From UBA4582 sp047629195 (GTDB lineage Bacteria > Pseudomonadota > Gammaproteobacteria > Pseudomonadales > Azotimanducaceae), in NCBI GenBank assembly GCA_047629195.1, contig JBLHWY010000011.1:3531-67530 (forward strand): a stretch of DNA of 64,000 nt, given 5' to 3'. The notes beneath the pieces are model-generated. The model searched no databases and had not been told where the DNA came from. It saw only the letters and a program-made list of their open reading frames with translations. Position 1 is the first letter of the stretch, and every line of letters begins with the position of its first letter. A program made the position numbers and the translations under genes. Positions 24,735-33,903 of this stretch are shown here, piece by piece.

Positions 24735-27287
24735 ATGACCACCATTAGTGAACAACGAATTTCTGAGCTGCTGGATACCGCAGTTGCAGGACCTCTTTCA
24801 GATGCAGATATTCTCCAGTTGTCGGAAACCAATAATACTGCAGCCTTGATGAATGTTGCCGCAGTGATACGCGATAGGGGACATCAAAATGTTGTGTCGT
24901 ATTCGCGAAAAGTTTTTATTCCGCTAACGCACCTCTGTCGTGATGTTTGTCACTACTGTACCTTTGCACAAGTGCCTAGAAAGCTGAAGGCGCCGTATCT
25001 GACGCCTGAAGAAGTATTGAAAATTGCCACTGATGGGTCGAAAGCAGGTTGTAAGGAAGCGTTGTTTACGCTCGGCGATAGACCCGAAATGCGATACAAA
25101 GCCGCTCGGGACGGGCTGAAGGAGCTTAAACAGGACTCCACGCTATCATATCTGCATGATATGGCGGAGTTGGTGTTCGCAGAAACGGGGATGCAGCCTC
25201 ACCTAAACCCAGGGTTGATGAGCGCGACAGAATTGGCAGAGCTCAGAAAAGTATCTGTTTCGATGGGAATTATGTTGGAAAGCGCCTCGCCTCGGTTGTT
25301 GGAAAAGGGCATGCCGCATTATGGTTCTCCTGATAAAGATCCTGCCCTAAGGTTAGAGACGATTAGACTAGCAGGGGAAGCGAAGATACCTTTCACCTCT
25401 GGCATCCTAATTGGCATTGGCGAGACAAGGCGTGAGCGAATCGAGTCTTTGATCGCTTTACGTGCAGCTAATGTCGATCACGGTCATATTCAAGAAATTA
25501 TCATTCAGAACTTCAGGGCGAAAGCTGACACATTGATGGTAAATGCGCCTGAGCCTGACCTGAATGAGCTGTTATGGACGTTGGCCTTGGCAAGGATTAC
25601 CTTTGGGCCGAAAATGAACATTCAAGCGCCACCGAATTTGAGCCCAGGTGTGCTGGAACAAATCGTCGGTGCGGGGATCAATGACTGGGGCGGAGTGTCT
25701 CCGGTAACGCCTGACTTTGTTAACCCTGAAGCGCCATGGCCTCATTTGTCCCACCTTACAGACGAAACCGCTAAGGCGGGAAAGCTGCTGATTGAACGTC
25801 TGGCGATCTATCCTGACTATGCTCTTGATGTTGAAACCTGGCTCGACCCAGCGATGCAACCTATCGTACGAAGAGCGATTGATGGTGATGGTTTTGCCAG
25901 AACTGAAACCTGGTCTGCTGGAGCAGTGGGCGATCCTCCTGAGGCTGATCTCGCAAGGGTCACAAAAATTCCTCAGCGACGAGTAAGTGAAGATCTTGGT
26001 GGCATCCTAGAAAAAGCAAAATCAGGCACAGAGCTGTCTGAAAGTGAAATTGTTCGCTTGTTCAAAGCTAGAGGAGATGACTTAACCTACGTCTGTCAGG
26101 CTGCAAATGACGTCCGCAAAGATCTGGCCGGTGATGAAGTCACGTATTGTGTAAATAGAAACATTAATTACACCAATGTATGTTATTTCAAGTGTCAGTT
26201 CTGTGCTTTCTCGAAAGGAAAGATGAGTGAGAACTTGCGAGGGCGACCTTACGATCTTGATCCGGAAGAGATCATGCGTCGAACCAAAGAAGCTTATGAG
26301 CGCGGTGCAACGGAAGTCTGCCTGCAAGGTGGTATTCATCCAGAATACGACGGTAATACTTACATCGATATTTGCCATAGCATCAAGCAAGTTATTCCGG
26401 AAATGCATATTCATGCTTTCTCTCCTTTGGAAGTTTGGCAGGGAGCGCACACGCTTGGTATTAGTCTTGAGGAATACCTAGGGAAATTGAAGGAAGCTGG
26501 GCTTGGAACATTACCGGGTACCGCGGCAGAAATTTTGGATGATGAAGTTCGAGCAACACTCTGCCCAGATAAGCTCAATTCTGAGCAATGGCTTGAAGTG
26601 ATGGAAACAGCGCATGGTCAGGGGTTTAATACGACTGCCACGATCATGTACGGTCATATCGAAAAATATGAACATATCGCTCGGCACCTGTTGAAGATTC
26701 GGCGCTTGCAAGCAAAGACCCATGGGTTTACCGAATTTGTCATTCTTCCCTTCATACATATGGAAGCCCCGATGTATTTGAAGGGTAATGCGAGGCAAGG
26801 CCCAACTTTTAGAGAAGCGTTGCTTATTCATGCAATATCCCGATTGGTGTTAAACCCCTTGTTCAGAAACATTCAGGCTTCTTGGACCAAATTAGGGCAT
26901 GCCGGTGTTGTAGCATGTTTGAATGCTGGCGTTAATGACATCGGCGGCACCTTGATGAATGAGACGATCACGCGTGCAGCTGGTGCCAGTCATGGGCAGG
27001 AAACAAGTCCGGAGGAAATGGAGCGCATGATCCTTTCAGCGGGTCGTCGGCCAAGACAGCGGGCAACAGACTACGGTGAAGTTAGTGAACTTCAGCAGCA
27101 GCGTGGTCGTGGTGCGAAAACATTACTTGAGCCAGAATATACCTCAGCGAAGAAATACGAACGAAAAAAGCCGGGAACGAAAAAGAAAGATCTTTATCGT
27201 CCAGGTCTAGAGTCGACGGACAAAATGCCAGACTCATCTAACGATGACCATGATGAGGACAAAATATCGAGTGCGGATATTATTTAG
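24735..27287 (+). CDS. fbiC: Fused CofG/CofH Fo synthase (two radical-SAM domains)
   Basis: The 850-residue protein makes the deazaflavin Fo from tyrosine and the pyrimidine intermediate of riboflavin synthesis. The N-terminal CofG-like half has the cluster motif CRDVCHYC (Cys68, Cys72, Cys75). The C-terminal CofH-like half has CYFKCQFC (Cys483, Cys487, Cys490). The fused form is that of FbiC in actinobacteria; archaea keep separate proteins. A charged, low-complexity tail of about 40 residues (KPGTKKKDLYRPG... to the end) is an addition. The gene is the fifth in the F420 run and has both cluster sites intact. Confidence 0.95.
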   Translation: MTTISEQRISELLDTAVAGPLSDADILQLSETNNTAALMNVAAVIRDRGHQNVVSYSRKVFIPLTHLCRDVCHYCTFAQVPRKLKAPYLTPEEVLKIATDGSKAGCKEALFTLGDRPEMRYKAARDGLKELKQDSTLSYLHDMAELVFAETGMQPHLNPGLMSATELAELRKVSVSMGIMLESASPRLLEKGMPHYGSPDKDPALRLETIRLAGEAKIPFTSGILIGIGETRRERIESLIALRAANVDHGHIQEIIIQNFRAKADTLMVNAPEPDLNELLWTLALARITFGPKMNIQAPPNLSPGVLEQIVGAGINDWGGVSPVTPDFVNPEAPWPHLSHLTDETAKAGKLLIERLAIYPDYALDVETWLDPAMQPIVRRAIDGDGFARTETWSAGAVGDPPEADLARVTKIPQRRVSEDLGGILEKAKSGTELSESEIVRLFKARGDDLTYVCQAANDVRKDLAGDEVTYCVNRNINYTNVCYFKCQFCAFSKGKMSENLRGRPYDLDPEEIMRRTKEAYERGATEVCLQGGIHPEYDGNTYIDICHSIKQVIPEMHIHAFSPLEVWQGAHTLGISLEEYLGKLKEAGLGTLPGTAAEILDDEVRATLCPDKLNSEQWLEVMETAHGQGFNTTATIMYGHIEKYEHIARHLLKIRRLQAKTHGFTEFVILPFIHMEAPMYLKGNARQGPTFREALLIHAISRLVLNPLFRNIQASWTKLGHAGVVACLNAGVNDIGGTLMNETITRAAGASHGQETSPEEMERMILSAGRRPRQRATDYGEVSELQQQRGRGAKTLLEPEYTSAKKYERKKPGTKKKDLYRPGLESTDKMPDSSNDDHDEDKISSADII

Positions 27288-27349
27288 CACCGACAATAAA
27301 GTATACGCAGATTTGGATATCTAAAATAAAACATACGAGGATGATAACG

Positions 27350-28345
27350 ATGCCAGTGCCACAAAGAACCGCACTAACACTACCTGACCCGCGAGGGGTT
27401 TTTGAGACCATAGAACTAGCTAAATGGGCCGAAGCTGAAGGTTATGATGATCTGTGGTTTGCGGATAGTTCCGGTGTTGATGCGCTCACAACTGCTGCGG
27501 CAGTGGCACTGAATACTAGTCGCTGTCGGATTGGAACCGCCATTATACCCGTGTTTTCTCGAACGCCAGCCGTTTTGGCCTCCACGGCCCATGTACTACA
27601 CCAACTCTCGGGCGGAAGATTTATTCTCGGTTTGGGTTCTTCTAGTCAAACGATGATGGAAAATTGGCACGGGCTACAATTTGAAAAGCCACTGTCACGT
27701 GTGAAAGAAACGACTCAGTTGATTAAAAGTATGCTGAGGGGCGAGAAGAGTGATTTTGATGGCACCACGGTAAAGAGTAAAGGCTATCGGCAGCTGCCTC
27801 TGGAAGACGGTGCTCAGCCTGTCTATATGGCCGCTCTTAGAAGCAAAATGCTTGAAGCGGCGGCGGAGTTTAGTGACGGAGTCATTCTGAACTTGTTTCC
27901 GAAAGACGCATTGCCAAAAATGATGGAGCACATCAAAATTGGTGCGGAAAGGGCAGGTAAGAAATTAGAAGACATTGAAATAGTTTGCCGACATCAAGTA
28001 ATTGTTAGTGATGATAAAGAAAATGCGAGAAACTTCATTCGTCGTGGCTTTGCTCCCTATTATGCGACTCCTGTATACAATTCGTTTCTTGCGTGGGCTG
28101 GATATGAAGACGTTGCGAAAGAAATTTCAGAAGGTTGGGCGGCCAAGGATAGAGATCGCACGACGGGCGCATTAAGTGACCAATTGGTTGATGACATTGC
28201 AATTCTAGGTTCGATGGGCGAATGCCATGACCGTATTCGAGAATATGGTGAAATGGGTATTACAACGCATATCATTTCATGCGTATCTCCTAAAGAATCG
28301 CAGGCAACTTACGAAGCATTTACGGGTAAGAACTTTAGCTTCTAA
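27350..28345 (+). CDS. Luciferase-like oxidoreductase, probably F420-dependent
   Basis: The 331-residue TIM-barrel protein has an EGYDDLWFADSSG start, a GTAIIPVFSRTPAVLA strand and LSGGRFILGLGSSS. All are features of F420-type LLM oxidoreductases. It lies 62 bp after fbiC, which strongly suggests use of F420H2. ACGAGG (27335-27340) abuts the ATG at 27341 but is nine bases from ATG 27350, so the latter is the start. The substrate is unknown. Confidence 0.85.
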   Translation: MPVPQRTALTLPDPRGVFETIELAKWAEAEGYDDLWFADSSGVDALTTAAAVALNTSRCRIGTAIIPVFSRTPAVLASTAHVLHQLSGGRFILGLGSSSQTMMENWHGLQFEKPLSRVKETTQLIKSMLRGEKSDFDGTTVKSKGYRQLPLEDGAQPVYMAALRSKMLEAAAEFSDGVILNLFPKDALPKMMEHIKIGAERAGKKLEDIEIVCRHQVIVSDDKENARNFIRRGFAPYYATPVYNSFLAWAGYEDVAKEISEGWAAKDRDRTTGALSDQLVDDIAILGSMGECHDRIREYGEMGITTHIISCVSPKESQATYEAFTGKNFSF

Positions 28346-28416
28346 CCAGCTATTGAGTGTTTTCTACCTGTGAAGTTTTGCCAAATTAGCTTTAAAAATT
28401 CATAAAGGACTAAAAA

Positions 28417-29451
28417 ATGAAATTAGGAATACTCAGCGGCTACTCTGGCCGAAATATGGATCTTGGTATCGAGCGGATTCAAGCGGCTGAAAGCATGGGC
28501 TATGAGTCGGTTTGGACAGCAGAAGCCTATGGTTCTGATGCTGTAACCCCAGCAGCATGGATTCTTGCTAATACTCAGAAGATGAAAGTTGGTACTGCGA
28601 TCATGCAAATGCCCGCAAGAACACCGGCATGTACCGCAATGACTGCGATGACGTTGAATCAGCTATCAAATGGCAGATTCATTTGTGGTCTTGGGGCTTC
28701 TGGACCACAAGTTGTCGAGGGATGGCACGGAGTTGCGTATGGCCGGCCGATCACACGAACACGAGAATATATTGAAATTCTTCGAATGATAATGGCCCGC
28801 GAAGGTAAGGCTGAATACGAAGGTTATCACTATAATTTGCCATACAACGGTGAGGATGGAACCGGACTTGGAAAGCCTTTAAAGAGTATCCTTCAAGCTG
28901 ACACAAGCATTCCGATCTACACTGCATCAATTACTGAAACTGGTCTTGCGACTAGCGCAGAACTTGCGGATGGCGTGTTCCCAGTATGGATGAACCCGGA
29001 CCGATACGACGTATTTGAACCTAGTATCACTAAGGGGCTGAAGAAAGCTGACAAAACATTAATGGATTTTGATATAGCACCATTTGTGACCTGCATACTT
29101 GGTGATGATGTAGAGGCTTGTCGAGCACCAATTAAGGGAAGTATGGCTCTGTACATCGGTGGTATGGGAGCAAGAGATAAGAATTTCTATAATGATTACG
29201 CTAAGGCGCTTGGCTTTGAAGATGCTGCTATCAAAATCCAAGACCTGTTTCTTGCTGGCAAAAAAGATGAAGCGGCCGCCGCGGTTCCTGACGAATTAGT
29301 TGACGCAACTCATCTTGTTGGACCGAAAGAGAAAATTGTCGAGCGTCTGCAAGCTTGGAAAGCTGCAGGTGAAAAAGGACATGTTGGTAATATGTTGATT
29401 GGCGCCGGTCAAACAGAAGCGTTAGAGCTCATTGCCAGCGAAATGTTATAA
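28417..29451 (+). CDS. Luciferase-like oxidoreductase, probably F420-dependent
   Basis: This 344-residue LLM-family TIM barrel starts MKLGILSGYSGRNMDLGIER and contains GYESVWTAEAYGSDAVTP, VGTAIMQMPARTPAC and LSNGRFICGLGASGPQVVEGWHG. This resembles the F420-dependent (Mer/Fgd-like) branch. AAAGGAC precedes the ATG. It follows another LLM gene by 71 bp and ends at a strong RNA hairpin, so it is probably the last gene of the F420 operon. The substrate is unknown. Confidence 0.85.
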   Translation: MKLGILSGYSGRNMDLGIERIQAAESMGYESVWTAEAYGSDAVTPAAWILANTQKMKVGTAIMQMPARTPACTAMTAMTLNQLSNGRFICGLGASGPQVVEGWHGVAYGRPITRTREYIEILRMIMAREGKAEYEGYHYNLPYNGEDGTGLGKPLKSILQADTSIPIYTASITETGLATSAELADGVFPVWMNPDRYDVFEPSITKGLKKADKTLMDFDIAPFVTCILGDDVEACRAPIKGSMALYIGGMGARDKNFYNDYAKALGFEDAAIKIQDLFLAGKKDEAAAAVPDELVDATHLVGPKEKIVERLQAWKAAGEKGHVGNMLIGAGQTEALELIASEML

Positions 29452-29476
29452 GTTTGTATTTTCGAGCTTTAACTAC

Positions 29477-29510
29477 ACTCGCGCCGGTGAACTTCTTCAT
29501 TGGCGTGAGT
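29477..29510 (+). terminator. 15-bp hairpin with CTTC tetraloop ending the F420 operon
   Basis: Bases 29477-29491 pair with 29496-29510 around a CTTC loop. Three of the pairs are G-T, which pair only in the plus-strand RNA; on the minus strand they would be A-C mismatches. This supports a real plus-strand RNA stem. There is no T-run. Confidence 0.55.
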
Positions 29511-29566
29511 TATGAACTTATCCGCAGGATTGGTTTTGCAAAGATAGGGTCGGATTTCAACTTCAT

Positions 29567-30748
29567 ATGAGTTATACATTAAGAGCCTGTAGCGACATCA
29601 CAGAAATTGGGCGCGATGCATGGGAATCCTGTGCAAACCCAGTGTCATCAGATTTTCTACCTCTGCAAGTCCCATTTGATCCTTTTGTTTCGTATCCTTT
29701 TCTCCATGCTTTGGAGAAAAGTCGCTCTGCGATCGCTGAAACCGGATGGGCACCCTATCATCTGGTGCTAGAAGACGAGGTGGGTCAAGCTTCAGGCATT
29801 GTGCCTATGTACCTAAAAAGCCATTCGCAAGGAGAGTATGTATTTGATTATTCGTGGGCTGATGCTTTTGAGCGGGCTGGTGGTGAATACTATCCGAAGT
29901 TACAGATCGCGGTCCCGTTCACGCCAGCGACCGGTAGACGTCTACTGGTACCTGATCACAAGGATGTCGCTTCAATTCAAGATCATTTGTTAGGTGGTGT
30001 AACCCAAGTGGCAGAAAAGCTGGGCGTCTCCTCTGTGCACATCACTTACGCAGAAGAAGCACAGTGGGAAAAGATGGGTTCGTTTGGTTTCCTCCAACGT
30101 ACTCACCAACAGTTTCACTGGCAGAATCAGGATTTCTCACACTTTGATGACTTTCTTGCTGCGCTTTCCTCAAAGAAAAGAAAGAATATCCGGCGAGAAA
30201 GAAAAGCAGCACTCGCTGGTGGCGTCGAGATTGAAAGATTGACGGGTGAGCAGATAACGGAAGAGCACTGGGACGCTTTTTACAGATTTTATGTTGATAC
30301 GGGTGGCCGAAAATGGGGTACTCCATATCTTACCCGAGAATTTTTCTCTCTGATCGGCGAGTCGATGGCTGAGAGTATTTTGCTCGTGATGTGTCGACGT
30401 GAAGGTCGTTATGTTGCTGGCGCAATCAATTTCATTGGCGGCGAATGCCTTTTCGGTCGGAACTGGGGGTGTATCGAAGATCATCCCTTTCTACACTTTG
30501 AAGTTTGTTATTATCAAGCCATCGAATATGCGATCGAGCATGGACTAAAGCGAGTCGAAGCTGGCGCGCAGGGGCAGCACAAATTGGCGCGTGGGTATCT
30601 GCCCACACATACCTACAGTGCTCACTGGATCGTGAATGCTTCTTTTCGGGAGGCGATTTCGAATTTTCTTGAGCAGGAAAATAAATATATTGACGAAGAA
30701 ATCGAATATCTGGACGAACACTCCCCGTTCAGAGCGTCTGACTCATAG
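29567..30748 (+). CDS. FemAB-like GNAT-fold acyltransferase (peptidogalycan recognition family)
   Basis: The 393-residue protein resembles the PF04339 type: PVSSDFLPLQVPFDPFVSYPFLHALE at the start (FLxALE), YVFDYSWADAFERAGGEYYPKLQ, SKKRKNIRRERKAA and the C-terminal EAGAQGQHKLARGYLPTHTYS. These proteins have a GNAT fold and are thought to transfer an aminoacyl or acyl group to a cell-surface polymer, but activity is unproven. It lies 115 bp after the F420 operon hairpin. Confidence 0.8.
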   Translation: MSYTLRACSDITEIGRDAWESCANPVSSDFLPLQVPFDPFVSYPFLHALEKSRSAIAETGWAPYHLVLEDEVGQASGIVPMYLKSHSQGEYVFDYSWADAFERAGGEYYPKLQIAVPFTPATGRRLLVPDHKDVASIQDHLLGGVTQVAEKLGVSSVHITYAEEAQWEKMGSFGFLQRTHQQFHWQNQDFSHFDDFLAALSSKKRKNIRRERKAALAGGVEIERLTGEQITEEHWDAFYRFYVDTGGRKWGTPYLTREFFSLIGESMAESILLVMCRREGRYVAGAINFIGGECLFGRNWGCIEDHPFLHFEVCYYQAIEYAIEHGLKRVEAGAQGQHKLARGYLPTHTYSAHWIVNASFREAISNFLEQENKYIDEEIEYLDEHSPFRASDS

Positions 30749-31050
30749 AGTTCGATTCAAGCTGGGCTATCTCGAATTTTACGGATAGCACAATTGCTTT
30801 GCCCTTGTTCATTATTACGGGTCTATATTGGCTTGGCATCCACCGTGTTGTGTCGGTACGCCTTAGCAAGATCTACTCTCTTCTATTTCTGACGAAGACT
30901 GCTTACAATTTAGAATATGCTGAAGTTAAGCGGGTAAATCATAAGCGTTTGTGCAGGTAACTTTTAGCGGTCAAAGTCGAATCCAGAGATGTACAATAGC
31001 GCGAAGTATACGGCTTGGTTAGTTGAAGCGAAGTGCGATTAGGGAGAGAT
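30749..31050. other. Intergenic, about 300 bp
   Basis: I see no gene, hairpin or repeat of note. It presumably holds the promoter of the phzF-like gene, which has AGGGAGAG just before its ATG. Confidence 0.5.
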
Positions 31051-31905
31051 ATGTCAGAGCGAGAATACTATTTAACAGATGTGTTTGCTGAAGGTCCTTA
31101 TGCCGGCAATAGATTAGCCACGGTCACCGATGCTGCTGATTTGAGCACGACGGAAATGCAGAATATCGCGTTAGCCTTCAATTTTGCCGAGACGACTTTT
31201 ATTTGCGGCGGGTCAGCAGAAAGTGGCTTTGATGTTCGGATTTTTACCCCAGCCGCAGAAATACCGTTTGCCGGGCACCCGACGCTCGGCACAGCATTTC
31301 TTCTTCGTCATGTTTTGCATCGAAGTGATGAAGCTACTGTCGATTTAAATCTTGCCGCAGGAAAAATCCCAGTGACCTTTTCGGATGATGGCATTGTGTG
31401 GATGCGTCAGAATCAGCCGATATTTGGTAAACAGTTGGACCATGTTTATGTATCTGAACAACTAGGTATTGATGAATCTATGTTGGATGTAAGCGTTCCC
31501 TGCCAGTATGTTTCCACTGGCTTGGAATTTTTATTAATACCTCTGAGTTCACCTCAAGCACTGAATGAAATATCCATCGGCATCAACGATTTAGCGCCGT
31601 CCGTATTTTTTTTCTGTAAGGGAGGGTATAGCGATGAACAGCAAATTTCCGCGCGAATGTTCGCCGAGGAGTTTGGTATAAGCGAGGACCCGGCAACAGG
31701 GAGTGCTAATGGATGTTTGGCTGCCTATTTGGTCGAGCATGAGTATTTTGAATCTGCGGAGTTAGACATTAAGGTTGGGCAGGGTTACGAGATCCAACGA
31801 CCTTCCCAGCTTTATCTTCGAGCTAAGAAGGTTGCAGATAACCATTTCGAGCTGAACGTAGGTGGTCGAGTGAACCTAGTGGCAAGCGGTCAATGGTTAT
31901 TGTGA
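31051..31905 (+). CDS. PhzF-family isomerase/epimerase
   Basis: This 284-residue protein has the PhzF double-hotdog fold. The N-terminal YLTDVFAEGPYAGNRLATV and the catalytic Glu47 (AETTFI) are present, as are RIFTPAAEIPFAGHPTLG and EDPATGSANGCLAAYL. Family members isomerise or epimerise small acids; only those in phenazine clusters make phenazines, and no phenazine genes are here. The frame opens at GTG 31033, but AGGGAGAG places the start at ATG 31051. Confidence 0.88.
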   Translation: MSEREYYLTDVFAEGPYAGNRLATVTDAADLSTTEMQNIALAFNFAETTFICGGSAESGFDVRIFTPAAEIPFAGHPTLGTAFLLRHVLHRSDEATVDLNLAAGKIPVTFSDDGIVWMRQNQPIFGKQLDHVYVSEQLGIDESMLDVSVPCQYVSTGLEFLLIPLSSPQALNEISIGINDLAPSVFFFCKGGYSDEQQISARMFAEEFGISEDPATGSANGCLAAYLVEHEYFESAELDIKVGQGYEIQRPSQLYLRAKKVADNHFELNVGGRVNLVASGQWLL

Positions 31906-31935
31906 AGTTGGTTGATAAACTGATGGGTATCTTGT

Positions 31936-32889
31936 GTGACTCTCGCCGGACACGGATACAGTATGTTGCCTAATGTAATTCTTGATGAGGCAGCGTTAAG
32001 CTATAGTAAAATGCTCCAGGCGCTCGGCAGTATTGAGAAATTTGAAACACATGACTGCGTTACTGCAAACCTGACCGATTGCAATATATTACTTGCCAAT
32101 GCGCCGATGGCGGAGGCGTTTCTCCGAGCTGGTCATCGCGCCAATTGGATTCAGTCTACCTGGGCGGGGAACGCAGCGCTTATTCCACTCTTGCAGCAGA
32201 CAGAGACCTGTCTCACCGGTGTGAAAGGTGTTTTTGGGCCACTCGTCGCAGAATACGTTTTTTCTTATATTCTTCCAGAGATCCGCGACAGGAGTCGATT
32301 AGAAAATGCCCAAAAGGAACATCGATGGGACCTTTTTGAGCCCGGCTCGTTGCAGGATAAGGTGTTTGTCTTTATTGGCACGGGCTCTATAGGCTCGCAC
32401 GTTGCTAGAGTTGCAAAGCTGTTCGGTATGAGCACTATTGGAGTATCGCGAAGTGGCTTAACCAAAGAGGGTTATGATCAAGTTTATCCAGTAACTCGTC
32501 TTCGACAAGCAGTGGCAACAGCAGACTATATTTTGTTATCAGTGCCTGAAACCCCTGAAACATTTCGGTTGGTCAACAAAGCGGTGTTAGATGAGGTGAG
32601 GCAGGGTGCTACGCTCATTAATGTTGGCCGCGGTAGCACACTTGATATTGGCTCGATGTCCAACGCAATACATGAGGGGAGGTTAGGCGCTGCTATTTTA
32701 GACGTATTTGACGAAGAGCCACTAGCGGCGAGTCACCCGCTTTGGGACAGTCCTCGGGTCACTATTACGCCTCACCTGGCAGCGATAAGTAATCCTGAGG
32801 TAATCGTTAAGAAATTTATGAATAATCTGAAACACTATCGTCAAGGCGAAGAACTTGAAGATAGGATAGATCTCACGAAAGGATATTAA
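31936..32889 (+). CDS. D-2-hydroxyacid dehydrogenase
   Basis: This 317-residue NAD-dependent dehydrogenase would reduce 2-oxo acids. The dinucleotide motif is GTGSIGSHVARVAKLFG (about residues 149-165). The catalytic residues Arg (NVGRGST), Glu (DEEPL) and His (ITPHLAA) are all present. The GTG at 31936 starts the longest frame; the first ATG is 26 codons... downstream at MLPNVILDE, so the exact start is uncertain. It follows the phzF-like gene by 30 bp, suggesting one transcript. Confidence 0.82.
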   Translation: MTLAGHGYSMLPNVILDEAALSYSKMLQALGSIEKFETHDCVTANLTDCNILLANAPMAEAFLRAGHRANWIQSTWAGNAALIPLLQQTETCLTGVKGVFGPLVAEYVFSYILPEIRDRSRLENAQKEHRWDLFEPGSLQDKVFVFIGTGSIGSHVARVAKLFGMSTIGVSRSGLTKEGYDQVYPVTRLRQAVATADYILLSVPETPETFRLVNKAVLDEVRQGATLINVGRGSTLDIGSMSNAIHEGRLGAAILDVFDEEPLAASHPLWDSPRVTITPHLAAISNPEVIVKKFMNNLKHYRQGEELEDRIDLTKGY

Positions 32890-32890
32890 T

Positions 32891-32911
32891 CGCAATTCGC
32901 AATTCGCAATT
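32891..32911. repeat. Tandem heptamer CGCAATT x3
   Basis: Three perfect copies of CGCAATT follow the dehydrogenase stop codon directly. A short repeat of this sort can vary in number by slippage. It sits in a small gap before the thioesterase genes. Confidence 0.75.
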
Positions 32912-32969
32912 CGCCGGTCGTCAAGCAGGCGGAAAATCAATTTTTAATTAGAATTATAGAGATGAAATT

Positions 32970-33419
32970 ATGAATGACCTGGAGGAATTCCATGATCAGC
33001 CGCCTCATTCTGCAGCTATTGGCTTTGAGTTAACGGGCACAGATGGAGCAGCATGCCTATTTAGATTGCCCTATGCGGAGCACTTGATTGGCGACCCAGA
33101 TACCGGGGTGATACATGGTGGTGCTATCACTGCAATACTCGACAATGCCTGTGGCTGGGCGGTACGAAACCATCCGAAATGGGACGTTGAATCTAGTATG
33201 GCAACGCTAGATCTCAGAATAGACTACATGGAACCAGCGGAACCCCATATCGATGTGTTGGTGCGCTCAGAATGTTTTAAGTTAACTCATAATATCGCTT
33301 TTGTTCGAGGGGTCGCCTATCAAAAAGATGTGAATGATCCAATCGCAACTTCGATGGCGACATTCATGTTAGGAACTCCAAATACACCAAGAAAGCCCGA
33401 GGCAGGAAACAATTCGTGA
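32970..33419 (+). CDS. PaaI-family hotdog thioesterase (first of a pair)
   Basis: The 149-residue single-hotdog protein has the acyl-CoA thioesterase motif TGVIHGGAITAILDNACGWA, where the IHGG and the following acidic residue form the active site, and LDLRIDYMEPAEP, the second family strand. It would hydrolyse an acyl-CoA in the cytoplasm. Its stop overlaps the next start by four bases (GTGA), so the two are likely co-translated. Confidence 0.85.
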   Translation: MNDLEEFHDQPPHSAAIGFELTGTDGAACLFRLPYAEHLIGDPDTGVIHGGAITAILDNACGWAVRNHPKWDVESSMATLDLRIDYMEPAEPHIDVLVRSECFKLTHNIAFVRGVAYQKDVNDPIATSMATFMLGTPNTPRKPEAGNNS

Positions 33420-33853
33420 AAATTTTGCAGCAACTAAGAGAAGAGGGGCGAGCAGATGACATGCAAGCCCTCGTTGAACATATTCCATATGCACGTTTTC
33501 TTGGTGTAAATGTTGATCAAACTCGTGGTGAAATGATAACCGTCATGCCATTTAAAGACACACTTGTTGGCAATATCAATCTGCCTGCAATTCATGGTGG
33601 GGCGATTGGCGCCCTATTGGAGTTAACCGCAGTGATTCAGTTACTGCTTGATACTTCATGTGAAAAATTTCCAAAGACGGTCGATTTTTCCATTGACTAC
33701 TTACGTCCCGGTAAGCCTATTGAAACCTATGGGCGTGCAATTGTTACCCGTCAGGGACGAAGAGTTGCTAACGTTCGTACTGAACTGTGGCAGGATGACC
33801 CTTCAAAGTTGATTGCAATAGGGCATGGACACTTTTTGTTGGCACCGGTTTAG
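33416..33853 (+). CDS. PaaI-family hotdog thioesterase (second of a pair)
   Basis: The 145-residue protein is a second single-hotdog thioesterase with LPAIHGGAIGALLELTAVIQ and VDFSIDYLRPGKPIETYG. The residue after IHGG is followed by a Glu (ALLEL) rather than the Asp (ILDN) of its neighbour, so the two may differ in mechanism or substrate. Starting from GTG overlapping the preceding stop, it could form a heteromeric hotdog pair with the neighbour; this is inference. Confidence 0.83.
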   Translation: MKILQQLREEGRADDMQALVEHIPYARFLGVNVDQTRGEMITVMPFKDTLVGNINLPAIHGGAIGALLELTAVIQLLLDTSCEKFPKTVDFSIDYLRPGKPIETYGRAIVTRQGRRVANVRTELWQDDPSKLIAIGHGHFLLAPV

Positions 33854-33903
33854 GTGCAGGCGTGCTTGCCTGATATTTTCTTAGAAACATTGGGGTATTG
33901 TCC

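Noticed and set aside
31051..31905. Phenazine biosynthesis
   Set aside because: Only the PhzF-fold enzyme is present; no other phz genes occur.
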